NCBI GenBank assembly: GCA_018398575.1
Contig: JAGTXZ010000019.1
Span: 124,001 to 188,000 of the forward strand
Reading direction: 5' to 3'
Source of the DNA: Ampelomyces quisqualis
Lineage: Eukaryota; Ascomycota; Dothideomycetes; Pleosporales; Phaeosphaeriaceae
Length of the DNA stretch: 64,000 bases
In this document: in pieces, positions 20,464 through 29,779 of the stretch
Numbering within the stretch: the stretch's first letter is position 1
Layout: every line of letters begins with the position of its first letter
Notes under the pieces: generated by a model
Database searches by the model: none
Told to the model about the DNA's origin: nothing
What the model saw: the letters and a program-made list of their open reading frames with translations, nothing else
Program-made: the position numbers and the translations under genes

Positions 20464-21419
20464 ATGCCCGAAATCTACGACCACGCGGGCAAACCGGCAT
20501 GCCACCACATGGCCCGCGTAAACAGTATACGCCTGCACTATGTCACCGCCGGCACCGGACCAGCCTTACTTCTCCTGCACGGCACACCAAAGAATCATTA
20601 CTACTGGTACCGCCTCATTCCCTTCCTCACCCCACACTTTTCACTCATTGCCCCGGACCTCCGCGGCTTCGGCGCAACCGACAAACCCCCCGCGAGCGAA
20701 GGCTATGACGGTCGCACAAACGCTCGCGACATGGCCGAGCTCATGACCCAGCAAGGTCACGAGAAATTTGCCGTCCACGGCGAAGATCGCGGCGCAACAT
20801 ATGCATATTGTCTCGCGGGCCTGTACCCCTCTCGTGTCACACACCTGAGTTTCTGCGAAATGATGCTTTCCGAACGCCTGAGCGAGCAATCATTTTTCAC
20901 GCGCGAAAACATCAGGGCGCAGTACGAGCAGAGAGGCGTGTGGAATTGGCATATCCCATTCTTCTGGATGCCGCATGTGCCCGAGATGTTGATACAGGGA
21001 AAAGAAGAAGAGTTTTGGACGCATTTCATGAAGGCCGAGTGTTACAATCCTAGCGCGTTGGAGCAGGACGCTGTGGATGATTGGGTGAGCTGTTCGAAGG
21101 CGCCGGGTGGGTTGAGGGGGATACTAGAGACATATCGGAGTCATTGGGCGAATGTGGATGTCGAGAAGGAGATTCTGGACAGGGGAAAGTTGAAGTGTAA
21201 GGTGATGACTGTTGGGGCGCCAGAGTAAGTGTCCCTCAGACTTTGAGATGGAAGTAATCATTGACGAAGCACAGATTTTTCGGTACGCTTGTACAAGAAC
21301 AGATGAAAGCTGCTGCGACCGATGTGGTTATTTCGGAAATCTTTGAAAACTGTGGTCATAGCTTGTCCCTGGAGCAGCCCGAGCGGTTGGCAGACCTCTT
21401 GAGAAAGTTCTTATTGTGA
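20464..21419 (+). CDS. Alpha/beta-hydrolase, haloacetate dehalogenase / epoxide hydrolase-like
   Basis: Exons are 20464-21224 and 21275-21419. The 50-bp intron starts GTAAGT and ends ACAG; joining in phase 2 gives 301 aa. The start at 20464 (MPEIYDHAGK) matches the usual N-terminus of the family; the frame is open further upstream but that part is not protein-like. Motifs: HGTPKNHYYW (39-48, oxyanion hole), DLRGFGATDKP (65-75), GEDRGA (106-111) with the nucleophile Asp108, an acidic residue Glu132 after strand 6 and the catalytic GHS with His282 near the C-terminus. This layout is that of fluoroacetate/haloacetate dehalogenases and related epoxide hydrolases. The usual His before the nucleophile Asp is Glu here. 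No signal peptide. The substrate is unknown. It is convergent with the GH78 gene, with 83 bp between stop codons. Confidence 0.85.
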
Positions 21420-21502
21420 GTGAAATTGTTGTAGAACAAATGTTCTGGGGAATTGCGGCTCACGGTTGCATGCAATGCATGCAAGACGATGAGCCTCATG
21501 GA

Positions 21503-23602
21503 CTACTTCTTGGTGACTATAATGTCGTAATTACCACCACTCAATTCCAGCATCTTGTACAAGCCGTCTATCTTCCCTTGATTGGAGCCAAGTGGGGTCC
21601 CGTTGACCAAGATGACGGTATCAGCTTCGGAACCTTGCAGTGGAAGGCTCAATAGCCCAGTAGTGCTGAGTGGCGTCTCGAACTTCAGCGTGTAGCCACT
21701 GCTGCTCTTCTCCCATTTCGCTTGAAACTTGCCTAGTCCTGTCATAAACCCAGCCTCGGCCCTTTTCAAATCCCCAAACTGTGGCTTCAATTTCCAGCTG
21801 CCGCCAGCTGGTCCAGTTACACTCAAGCCAACGATGAACTCCGTCAGGGCTGACGTAGGGCCTGAACTCCAGCCATGCGCATGACTCACATAGCTCGGAT
21901 CGTAGCCATAACCGCGTTCGGAACGATAGCCAAAGGTCCCATTGACACGGTAGCCTTCGATAACGGTCGATCCCGTTCCATTGCGGTGATTCGCGTACCA
22001 GCCCCAGCTGCGACGAATGAGGTCGAGAGCTCGAGCTGTTTCTCCGATGGTCAGATGCGCTTGGATCTCGAAGGACGAAATGAATGGCGATATATTCTCA
22101 GGCAGTTCGGGTGAGACAGCGCCGATTGGTGACCAATTGTCGGTCAACCGAGCCGAGATACTGCTAGCGACTGAACCAGATTCATTGACAACCCCGTACA
22201 GCACAGCCATACTATTGGCATCCTGCGGGTGCAATATCGTGGCGGTTGCGTTATCCCTGAAAGCACCGTAGCCTTCATCGAAACAGTATCGATTAATATT
22301 AGCCTTAAGGGTAGCTGCACGCCGCGACCATATATCGGCTAAACCAGTGGTATCGTTTAACCAAGTTGCGAGCTTTGCACTTGTCGTCAAAGTGTGGAAG
22401 AGAATGACGTTTGCTTGGGTGTTGTTGTAGCCTGTTTGCCACCGAGCCCAGTCTCTGGTACCGGTCTGGTTCAAGAGACCGGTCTGGTCGACTTTGCCGT
22501 AGATGAAGTCAATTGCCCGGAGATATTTTGCCCAATTAACTTGCACAAAAGCGGTGTCGTTTGTGTACAGCATGTAGTTGTAGGTGCCAATCATGGTCCA
22601 CATGTGATATGTGGAGCTGTTCTGCTGCAACAACGGCGGGCCTGCTTCTGGAAACGATCCATCCGGGTTTTGATGATCGTACATGACTTGTAAAGCATTC
22701 TTGACGCTGTCGAGGTCACCAATGCTGACGAAGCTCGATGGCACGGCTATGCCCATGTCGCCCGGCCAAACTGCGCGGTCTCGCTTCGCCCCATCTACAA
22801 TAATTGTATTACCGGGTCCAAGTGTGCCATTGTTTGCCCAGCCGTCGGCGAGCATTGGAACCCAACGTCCAGTGTTCGTAGGAACAGCGTTGGTCTGCAA
22901 AGTGTAGGCACCGGCGTACCAGATCCTGTTTAGCAGCTCGTCGTTACAGTAGAAATAACCTTGGTATGCCCGTAGGTTTGCCCAGGTCGGCTGAAAGCTA
23001 ACTTCGAGCTGTACGTCGGTCATGTTGACCCAGGTGCCCGAAGTGGTGGTAAGGAACGCTGTCATGTAACGGAAGCCTCCGCGCATAGAAACATCGGGCA
23101 TCTTGTACGTAGCCTGACCGGCTCCAGAGATCTCAGTGTAAACGGCTCCATCGCGGCCCGCAAACTTCCCGTTCGAAGCATCCGACCACTCGCCGATCCA
23201 AGTGGATGCCTCGGTGAACGCCAAGCCAATGGTACCTGTGCCATTGGCAGTATACGTGATGGACACGATACCGCCGACTTCGATCCCGAAATCGAACACG
23301 ACGTTGGTGCCATTACCACGGAACAGGACAGGGCGGGGATAAGAGGCAGGCATGCGATCGCGAATGGTAAAAACCGAGCGAGGTCGAACATTTCGTGAGG
23401 TCGGTGCGTAGATATTCGATTGCCAAGATCCTAAGAAATCAGCAAAGTGTAGACAGATGTGTGCCGAGTCTAATCAACCTGGAAAAGCAGCTTGAGCAGG
23501 ACCGCTGCATGGTGTATCTCGCCAACATGATCCGCCTAAAACTTGGAGCTGGAGCGAGGCGACAGCGAGTATTCCAGGAGCAAAAGTTTGAAGTGCAATC
23601 AT
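21503..23602 (-). CDS. Secreted alpha-L-rhamnosidase-like glycoside hydrolase (GH78)
   Basis: Exon 1 is 23602-23479 and exon 2 is 23430-21503. The 48-bp intron starts GTTGAT, has a GCTGAT branch site and ends TTAG; joining in phase 1 gives 683 aa. The N-terminus MIALQTFAPGILAVASLQL is a signal peptide, followed by SCWRDTPCSGPAQAAFPG and then SWQSNIYAPTSR, typical of fungal GH78 proteins. A beta-sandwich region (about 75-200) precedes the (alpha/alpha)6 catalytic domain, which starts near NDELLNRIWYAGAYTLQTNA and contains VDGAKRDRAVWPGDMG, carrying the conserved acidic residues, and GYGAFRDN. A C-terminal beta domain follows. The enzyme would release L-rhamnose from plant polysaccharides or glycosides outside the cell; GH78 members vary in substrate. 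There are many N-glycosylation sequons. Confidence 0.88.
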
Positions 23603-25155
23603 GGTTGCAACATGCAGCTTACCAGCGGACCCGGGTTTCAATCATTATCAAGGTCTCGATATTAGTATGATCCATGTATGATGCAGGTCTCGGCGGAATC
23701 TGGGCCGAGCCGCCATTGGAGCCGGGTTTAGATAGATGTTGGTTCCCGTGATATTATAGTGCGGGGAACATGATGCAGGGCACGCAGGCCACCAGTGGTG
23801 AGTTCAGGTACATACGCGAATGCTAGTACAACAGGCCATCAGACAAGTCTGGGTGAGTTATGCAGCTCGGTGATTTTACGACGATTTCAGGCTGCAGATG
23901 AAGGAGGGCGGGCGAAGTGAAGGAGGCTGCGGTCGTCGGAAGTGCTTGCATAGAAGGGTGGCTGGGTAGGCAGGATAACGAGTTAAGCTTAAAGCTAAGT
24001 TAGCCTTAGCGTTGCTGACAAAGCCACATCTTGTGCACCTCCAAACCTCACCTGCTGCCTCTGTGCCCAGATGAGTGACGGATGATTGAGCCGCCAACAT
24101 TGCCATGTATGTACCATTTGTTGCTTGAGCAAAACACTGATGTTTTCTTGGTACTTGTACCAGGAGTCGCCCTTGTTCGCCGTCCAGCAACCATGCGCCT
24201 CGACAATGTGCACTGGGATATGGTTGTTTCGCGTTGCATGTGACCTGGGCACGTCGCTTCACTGAGCAGAACATCGGAACGCGCACAGTAGTGTTGCAAA
24301 GAGATGGAGCTCCGGGCAAGAATATCGCTACGTCCTTGTATCAGAACGGCACTCGAGGTGCGAGAGCTGTAGGGACACCTGATGGACGTAGCAGGGTCAT
24401 GTGTCCATCCGGCTTATTGGTCCGATGTGCCCTCGTATTGGACTTGTGCGACATTGCCCTGCGCAGGTGACGAAATGCGAGACAGAACAAGAACGGCAAA
24501 GCAGGTGTGGCTACTCGGTAGAGCACGCCGAGTCAAACGAGGCGGGCTTCAAAGTTCACACTGTAGGCTCCGAGTACCAACAATCGAAGGTGAGGCACTG
24601 CACCGCCTGCACCAATCATCACGCAGGCACTCCATTCTTCGAGGTTGACTCATTCGGTACGGCTGCAGGACACAAGTATAAGGCGTAGGCACTATGCATG
24701 CACATGCCACACGCCCAAACTTGGTAATTGGGGCCCCCATTCAGACGGGACTCGCTTACTTAGGGCACCTCCAGATTGCACCGTGTAAAACGCGCAACAA
24801 GATCCCCCAACTCGATATCAACGCTTTCTCCTCGTCTCCTTCGCACCACAGCAGCCTCACGCATCCGCGATACCTTTTCCCGCCGCTTGTTGGAGTGTGC
24901 GTGCATGTTCCCCGCAACGCAGCAGCCTTTTTCTCGACACGTGACACGTCTATAAAGCCTGTTGCATCCCTCATAGCCGACGTCTACGCTTTCACTTGTT
25001 CCTCAGCACGTCACGCCACCGCATCCCGAGCCCTGCAAAGGTGTTGTGTCGTATCATCCGTCCACACCAACCCACGCGGCCTGTCTTCCATTCTCGCAAG
25101 AAAACTGCCCCGGCATCAACGCAATCCGCCTTCTTCGTCCAGAAGCTCCTCGACC
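23603..25155. other. Intergenic between divergent GH78 and 2EXR-like genes
   Basis: 1.55 kb with only short overlapping ORFs below 150 codons. The frame of the next gene is open back to 24694, but that upstream stretch is Pro/Ser/His-rich and looks like 5' leader. The TATA box of the right-hand gene lies at 24951. Confidence 0.5.
24951..24957 (+). promoter_or_regulatory. TATA box of the 2EXR-like gene
   Basis: TATAAAG within GTCTATAAAGCC, about 205 bp upstream of the chosen ATG at 25156. It supports transcription starting near 24980 and hence the downstream start codon over the in-frame ATG at 24694. Confidence 0.55.
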
Positions 25156-26301
25156 ATGGCCAAGTTCAGCGACCTGCCTTGTGAGATGCGAAACGCTCTG
25201 TACGACCAACTACTGAGGGGGCAAACCCAGCCTCGGCATGTACCTCAGAACGAGCTGGCTTTGCTCACCGTCTCAAAGCAATTGCACGCAGAATCGGCTT
25301 CATACTTCTACCAGCATAACCACTTCACCATCGACACACGGACAACTCTGACTGGCACGGCCACAGTTCTACCGCTCATCGCAGACAAGTACCTTCGATT
25401 CTTGAAGCGCCTCACACTCCATGTTCCCATCGGTCCACTCACCAAGGCGCGAGCTCATCGGGTAGCAACCACCATCGCAGCGCTTTCGGCAATGGGCGCG
25501 CAGTTCACTGAGCTCAACTTGCACTTCACTTCAACCCTGTCTCGAATGCTCAACACCCGTGTCGACGATGCAAAGTTGGATAGCAAGCATCCCATTACAG
25601 AGGCACTCCGAACGATTCTCTGTGCCAACGTTAGCGCAAAATTACGCATCCAGCTAGAAGATGTGTGGTTCGCTCCAGGCGTCGCACAAGCTCTTCAAGA
25701 CGACTTCGGACCCCAGCTTGAATTTTACCATCAGAAAAGTCGTGTTTGCGAGCCGTCAGAACTGGAACGGTCGCTGACTGGGCGACACTCAAGCACGCAT
25801 TTGACCGACCTCAGCCTAAATCCGGAGGAGGCAATGACCCTGAATGCCCTCGACGATCTGGAGTCCCCTCGGTCAACACTCTCTTCCTTGCCTTCCTCAC
25901 ATCACTCAGCATTCGCAGAGCTCGACACTTTCTCCGTCTCTTCTTTCGAGCTTGGATCCGATGAAGATGATATCGAGGACAATGATGGGCCGACGAGATG
26001 CGACATCCATGATGGCGCGGAGCCTTTCTTCAACGACAACGACATCGAGGAGTGGTCAGCTTGCACACAAGAAGAGCAAGGATTATCTGATGACGAAATG
26101 TCGGACGACACAGAAGACCTCGACAACAACGATGACGAGGATGAGGACATGGAAGACGTGCCAAACGCAGAGTTTCAAGCCATCATAGATAACATGCAGG
26201 AAGTCGCACATCACATGGCGAACGACGAGGATGTCACGTACATGACCAACTTTGCGCCCGAACTGCTGCTACCTCGTCATAATCTGGGTCATCTCGTGTG
26301 A
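25156..26301 (+). CDS. 2EXR/F-box-like domain protein with acidic C-terminus
   Basis: An intronless gene of 381 aa from ATG 25156 (CGACCATGG, strong context). Residues 4-19 (FSDLPCEMRNALYDQL) are the LPxExRNxIYxxLL signature of fungal 2EXR/F-box-like proteins, followed by LALLTVSKQLHAESASYFYQ, the usual second element of this family, and a mixed alpha/beta body to about 200. The rest is Ser-rich then strongly acidic (about 270-345, runs of Asp/Glu). It has no signal peptide or membrane segment and is probably nuclear or cytosolic. These proteins are greatly expanded in Dothideomycetes; their function is mostly unknown, and a role as ubiquitin-ligase adaptor is only suggested by the F-box resemblance. 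A decayed gene of the same broad class lies at 8605-9209. Confidence 0.75.
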   Translation: MAKFSDLPCEMRNALYDQLLRGQTQPRHVPQNELALLTVSKQLHAESASYFYQHNHFTIDTRTTLTGTATVLPLIADKYLRFLKRLTLHVPIGPLTKARAHRVATTIAALSAMGAQFTELNLHFTSTLSRMLNTRVDDAKLDSKHPITEALRTILCANVSAKLRIQLEDVWFAPGVAQALQDDFGPQLEFYHQKSRVCEPSELERSLTGRHSSTHLTDLSLNPEEAMTLNALDDLESPRSTLSSLPSSHHSAFAELDTFSVSSFELGSDEDDIEDNDGPTRCDIHDGAEPFFNDNDIEEWSACTQEEQGLSDDEMSDDTEDLDNNDDEDEDMEDVPNAEFQAIIDNMQEVAHHMANDEDVTYMTNFAPELLLPRHNLGHLV

Positions 26302-26810
26302 GTCATTGGCGCATTGTTCTGGGATTGTCTGAGCAGGCACATGTTGCGTCCTGCGCGCTAATAGTATGATGCATATAGTACTTGCTCATGCTCAGCGTAA
26401 TATGGTCTGGGTCAGGAATCTCAGTCTGTTGAGAGAACATCACTCCGACTTCGGGTTATGTATGCAGCGTAAGCAGTCTGGAGTTTTATGTTTTATAGCG
26501 CAGGCGTGTCAGATGCCAGCACGTCCCACGGTTCAGCAACGTCCAGGGCTTTGCGTAGTCCATATTTATAAGGGTTTCACATGCAGCGTTGACACATTCA
26601 AGGGCGCCGCAAGTATCTTCAAAACCAGACCTTTTTCCTTCCCAGTATGCAAAGGAAGTTTATGAGACTGGTAGTTATCAATCTACACGACTCGAACATA
26701 TCAACCATTCATACACGCACTTTCTTTTACATTGGCAAAAGTGTGGTCGTCTCGCACAGTCACTCACAAAACCACTCACTCTGGCCAATATCGGAAACTC
26801 AACCACATCC
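26302..26810. other. Intergenic upstream of proline-rich gene
   Basis: 509 bp. A CATATTTATAAGGG box (about 26560-26574) some 245 bp upstream of 26811 may be a TATA element. The downstream frame is open back to 26589 but the extra codons are not protein-like. Confidence 0.45.
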
Positions 26811-27488
26811 ATGTCTTGTCCCTACCCGATCAACGACCCACGCGACAAATCCCTCCCGCCTCCCCCACCACCGCACCCACCAGAAGACTTTTCGCATATC
26901 CCCCACCACCGCGCTCTCACGCCCCAAACCCCCTCGAGTATATCACAAGCATGGAGCCCCTCTCCTCCCCCGCCCACTCCCATCCACACAGCAAAGTCGC
27001 TGCGCACAACGACGCGACAAAAGACTCAAAGGAGCGCGCATACCTACCAGCGGAGAAGAAGCGTAGAAGGCATACCAGTCCCGCTCCTCCGCAGCGCAAA
27101 AAACGACGACGACAACAACGACGGCAACGACGAAGACGAAGATGACGACGAAGATGATAACGCAGGATTGATGAGTCGAGCGACGTGGCCGCATACGAAT
27201 TCCCGGCGGAGCTGGTTGGGGGTAGATGATCGGTTTGCGAAGGCGCTTGACAGACGGACTGTGCGGGGAGACGTGCGGGGAGACGTGTGGGGGGACGTGC
27301 GGGGGGACGGTCGCGGTGCGTTCATGTCGAGTGTTGAAAAGATATGCGTATTTGTTCAGGGGTTGGGGGCTGTGAGTGAGGAGGATGTAGAGGGGGTGTG
27401 GGAGGGTATAAGGGCGGGGGTGTTGAGGGCTGTTTGGGAGAGGAAGGGAGCTTCTTCTGCAATGTTTGAGGAAGTTGAGTGGGTATGA
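26811..27488 (+). CDS. Hypothetical proline-rich, acidic low-complexity protein
   Basis: A 225-codon ORF from ATG 26811 (MSCPYPINDPRDKSLPPPPP). The N-terminal half is Pro/Ser/Thr-rich with basic patches, then comes an Asp/Glu/Asn tract (about 100-120), then a folded-looking end from SWLGVDDRFAKALDRR to the C-terminus (EEVEWV). Between them a 12-bp tandem repeat in the DNA (about 27256-27310) encodes VRGDVRGDVWGDVRGDGRG. A similar architecture, a disordered front and a short conserved C-terminal module, is seen in many fungal hypotheticals; I assign no function. An in-frame ATG at 26589 would give 299 aa. Confidence 0.5.
   Translation: MSCPYPINDPRDKSLPPPPPPHPPEDFSHIPHHRALTPQTPSSISQAWSPSPPPPTPIHTAKSLRTTTRQKTQRSAHTYQRRRSVEGIPVPLLRSAKNDDDNNDGNDEDEDDDEDDNAGLMSRATWPHTNSRRSWLGVDDRFAKALDRRTVRGDVRGDVWGDVRGDGRGAFMSSVEKICVFVQGLGAVSEEDVEGVWEGIRAGVLRAVWERKGASSAMFEEVEWV
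27256..27315 (+). repeat. In-gene 12-bp minisatellite (RGD-type repeats)
   Basis: Four to five imperfect copies of a G-rich unit of the form GTGCGGGGAGAC in the coding frame, giving R/W-G-D-V repeats. Unit boundaries are approximate. It is prone to length change and keeps frame because the unit is a multiple of three. Confidence 0.7.
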
Positions 27489-28278
27489 AAAAGAAACAGG
27501 AAAACGGCGAGTGCAAGGTTTTGGTATGATTCCTTGACTTGAAAAATGCTGGGCATGTTGTTGATTTGGAAGATTTACATGTAGTCTAACCCTGGCTTGA
27601 AATGAACAAGGAGTTGGATTTTTTTGCAGCGAAGTACTGATTGGTTTGGTCACTGCGAAATATTAATTCTCTTCCTCACTCCATGATGCGAATGCGCCTA
27701 GGAGGTACTTTGGATGCGCCACGCTAATATAGTCTATATGCGATTCAGATGTACGCTTGTTGGTACGTGCAGATTGTGACTTATTTGTACCCCTGCAGTT
27801 ACTGCATATTTACTACCGGCTGTGCGGAGTAGAATGCGGTAAGATTGAAAAAATTTAGTTACGTAGGTATTGAGATATCTAGTGCTGTGGCAGAGTGTTA
27901 TAGCTGTCGCGTGATCAAGATATTAGCGTTTAATGCGTGCCTAGGCTATCCAAAGTAGGACTAAGTTGCTAACACTACCTTGGCGTGCGTCCTACACACG
28001 AAATCCCACCGCAGTACAAGATACGAATTCGCGTCACCAGCTTGGTCAGTCGTCTAAACTCGTATTGAGGAGTATCGTTTCGCGCCGAAGGAAGACGCAG
28101 ATTCTTCGATGCGATACAACATGGCAAACCTTATGCCAGACAGAATCCCTCAATGCCGCCTGCGCCTGAAAATCAAATAACGCCGTGACAATGCAACGCT
28201 ATGCCGTGCAAAATTCTTCGTCTCCTCTTACTGTGCCATCATATGGCCAAATGTGATAAAGATTGTAAATGAAGAAGA
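27489..28278. other. Convergent intergenic region
   Basis: 790 bp between the 3' ends of the proline-rich gene and the glycosyltransferase gene. Somewhat AT-rich; only a 67-codon ORF, taken as chance. Confidence 0.55.
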
Positions 28279-29450
28279 TTAATGAATGACATTTTCTCCC
28301 GTCTTGGTGATTATGTGGCCAATGTTTTCGGCGAAAAGCTTCTGGATGGGTTGTGTGATGGCTTGCATCATGTCCTCCCGGAAGTCGTCTTTAACGTTTT
28401 CCTTGTCGAACCAGTAGTGCCGAATCAGCTTACCCTGGCAGTTGCTGATCTCGACACCTGGGTAGCCGTTGGCTTGCCCGCAATCCAGTTCCCTGATGTA
28501 GTCTCCGTAGTCGTAGCGAATGTATTCGCCAAAGGCAGACTGCTCGTGGAAGCGGGGGGTCTTCCACTGCGAGCAGTTTGCGTAGCGCACGTCGTCTGGG
28601 CATTCGTGCCATGCCTTGAGCATGGGCATTGTGTTGACGGTATTCTGGACGATCATGAAGCCGGTGTTGGTGTAGGTGCGGTTGAAGCGGTCCGAGTTGA
28701 TATGGGGCAACTTTGGGTCCCAGGGGTCTTTGGCCATGGTGATGGCTTCCTTGGGCGTGATGGCCCAGTAGTTGAGCATCCACTCGATGGGCACGTGGAG
28801 GAAGCGGAGAGCGGCGTCGGCGTCGAGGAAGACAATGAACTTGTACTTCTTGATGTGGTTGGCCAGCGCTGAGGGCTTGATCCAGGTCGCGTGACGGTCT
28901 TCAAAATTGGACGCCTGGATGAACTTGTAGTCGTAGCCGTGGATGGTGGCGTATGTGTAGTGGTTGAAGATGCCGCCAGACACGTGGTCGATGTTGCGCC
29001 ATTCGTAGTCGCCGCGCTCGAAGGCCTCGGTCGACTTGAGCGGCCGCGTCTCCAGGTCGAGGATCAGGATGTCGCTGCCGAGCGGCTTCTGGTAGCGCGG
29101 ATTCGGCGGCAGCTCCATGTGGCTGCCGTTGGGCTCGCGGATAAAGGGCTCGGTCGGCTCGACGACGAGCGGCGCGTAGAGGGTGCGGATGATGTCGTTG
29201 ATGGACGTGGGCGCCTTCACGGCGTGGATGGGCCTGGCAAGCGAGTCAGCCGCGGTATGGCTGCGTGCGCCGTGTCGGGGAGGGCTCCAGCCTACGTTTC
29301 CGACATGTGCGGCGGGTTCGGGCGCGCAAAGGGGATCCCCGAGGGACTTTGCCACGCCAGGAAGCCGAAAATGAAGACGAGGGCTGCGCCCGCGCTCACG
29401 GCCAGCGCAAACAGCGGGTTCCGTGCGCCGGCCGCCGAGAGCAAGACCAT
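28279..29450 (-). CDS. GT34 glycosyltransferase (GMA12/MNN10 family), Golgi type II membrane protein
   Basis: Exon 1 is 29450-29296 and exon 2 is 29233-28279. The 62-bp intron starts GTAGGC, has a GCTGAC branch site and ends CCAG; joining in phase 2 gives 369 aa. This model is preferred over the unspliced frame because exon 1 supplies the expected short cytosolic tail and membrane anchor (about residues 13-33, LFALAVSAGAALVFIFGFLA). The luminal GT34 domain contains DILILDLETRP (about 106-116), YATIHGYDYKF (146-156), the metal-binding DxD as FLDADAAL (188-195, DAD 189-191), the Asn/Thr-rich NTGFMIVQNT and the C-terminal IRHYWFDKEN. Family members add alpha-galactose or alpha-mannose to N-glycans or mannan in the Golgi; donor specificity cannot be read here. 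It lies at the right edge of the gene island, about 300 bp from RIP-affected DNA. Confidence 0.88.
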
Positions 29451-29528
29451 GGCAGCGGCAGTCCACAAGTGTCTTCAAAGCCTTCAACAAGCCGTGGGGG
29501 CGGCCGAGGGGAGGGAAGGGGGGACACG

Positions 29529-29574
29529 GGGGCGAGGGCGAGGGCGAGGGCGAGGGCAAGGGCGAGGGCGAGGG
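29529..29574. repeat. GGGCGA hexanucleotide array upstream of the glycosyltransferase
   Basis: About seven copies of GGCGAG with one variant (GGCAAG), located about 80-125 bp upstream of the start codon at 29450 in its promoter or 5' leader. It is a simple-sequence, length-variable tract. Confidence 0.8.
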
Positions 29575-29779
29575 GGCAGGTCGGAGGCACGCGGTGACAC
29601 CTGGAGTCTGGGGCTCCGGCAGTTTTAGGGTTTGTTCGGTACACCCTCGTTCGCGGAGATAAGGAGCTCCAGCACCGGCACCGGCGGCAAGGTTGCGCTT
29701 GGCGGGTCCCTGGCAGTGGCGCAGGCGAGGCCATCTACTTGTGAACAGCCTTACTTCTAACTTCCGCGCAGCCCATCTC

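Noticed and set aside
26943..27653. 236-codon minus-strand ORF
   Set aside because: Antisense of the proline-rich/acidic gene; its Ser/Val/Pro runs simply mirror the low-complexity repeats.
28282..29628. Long plus-strand ORFs (196 and 245 codons) over the glycosyltransferase gene
   Set aside because: Antisense shadows of the GT34 coding sequence, Val/Gly-rich without motifs.
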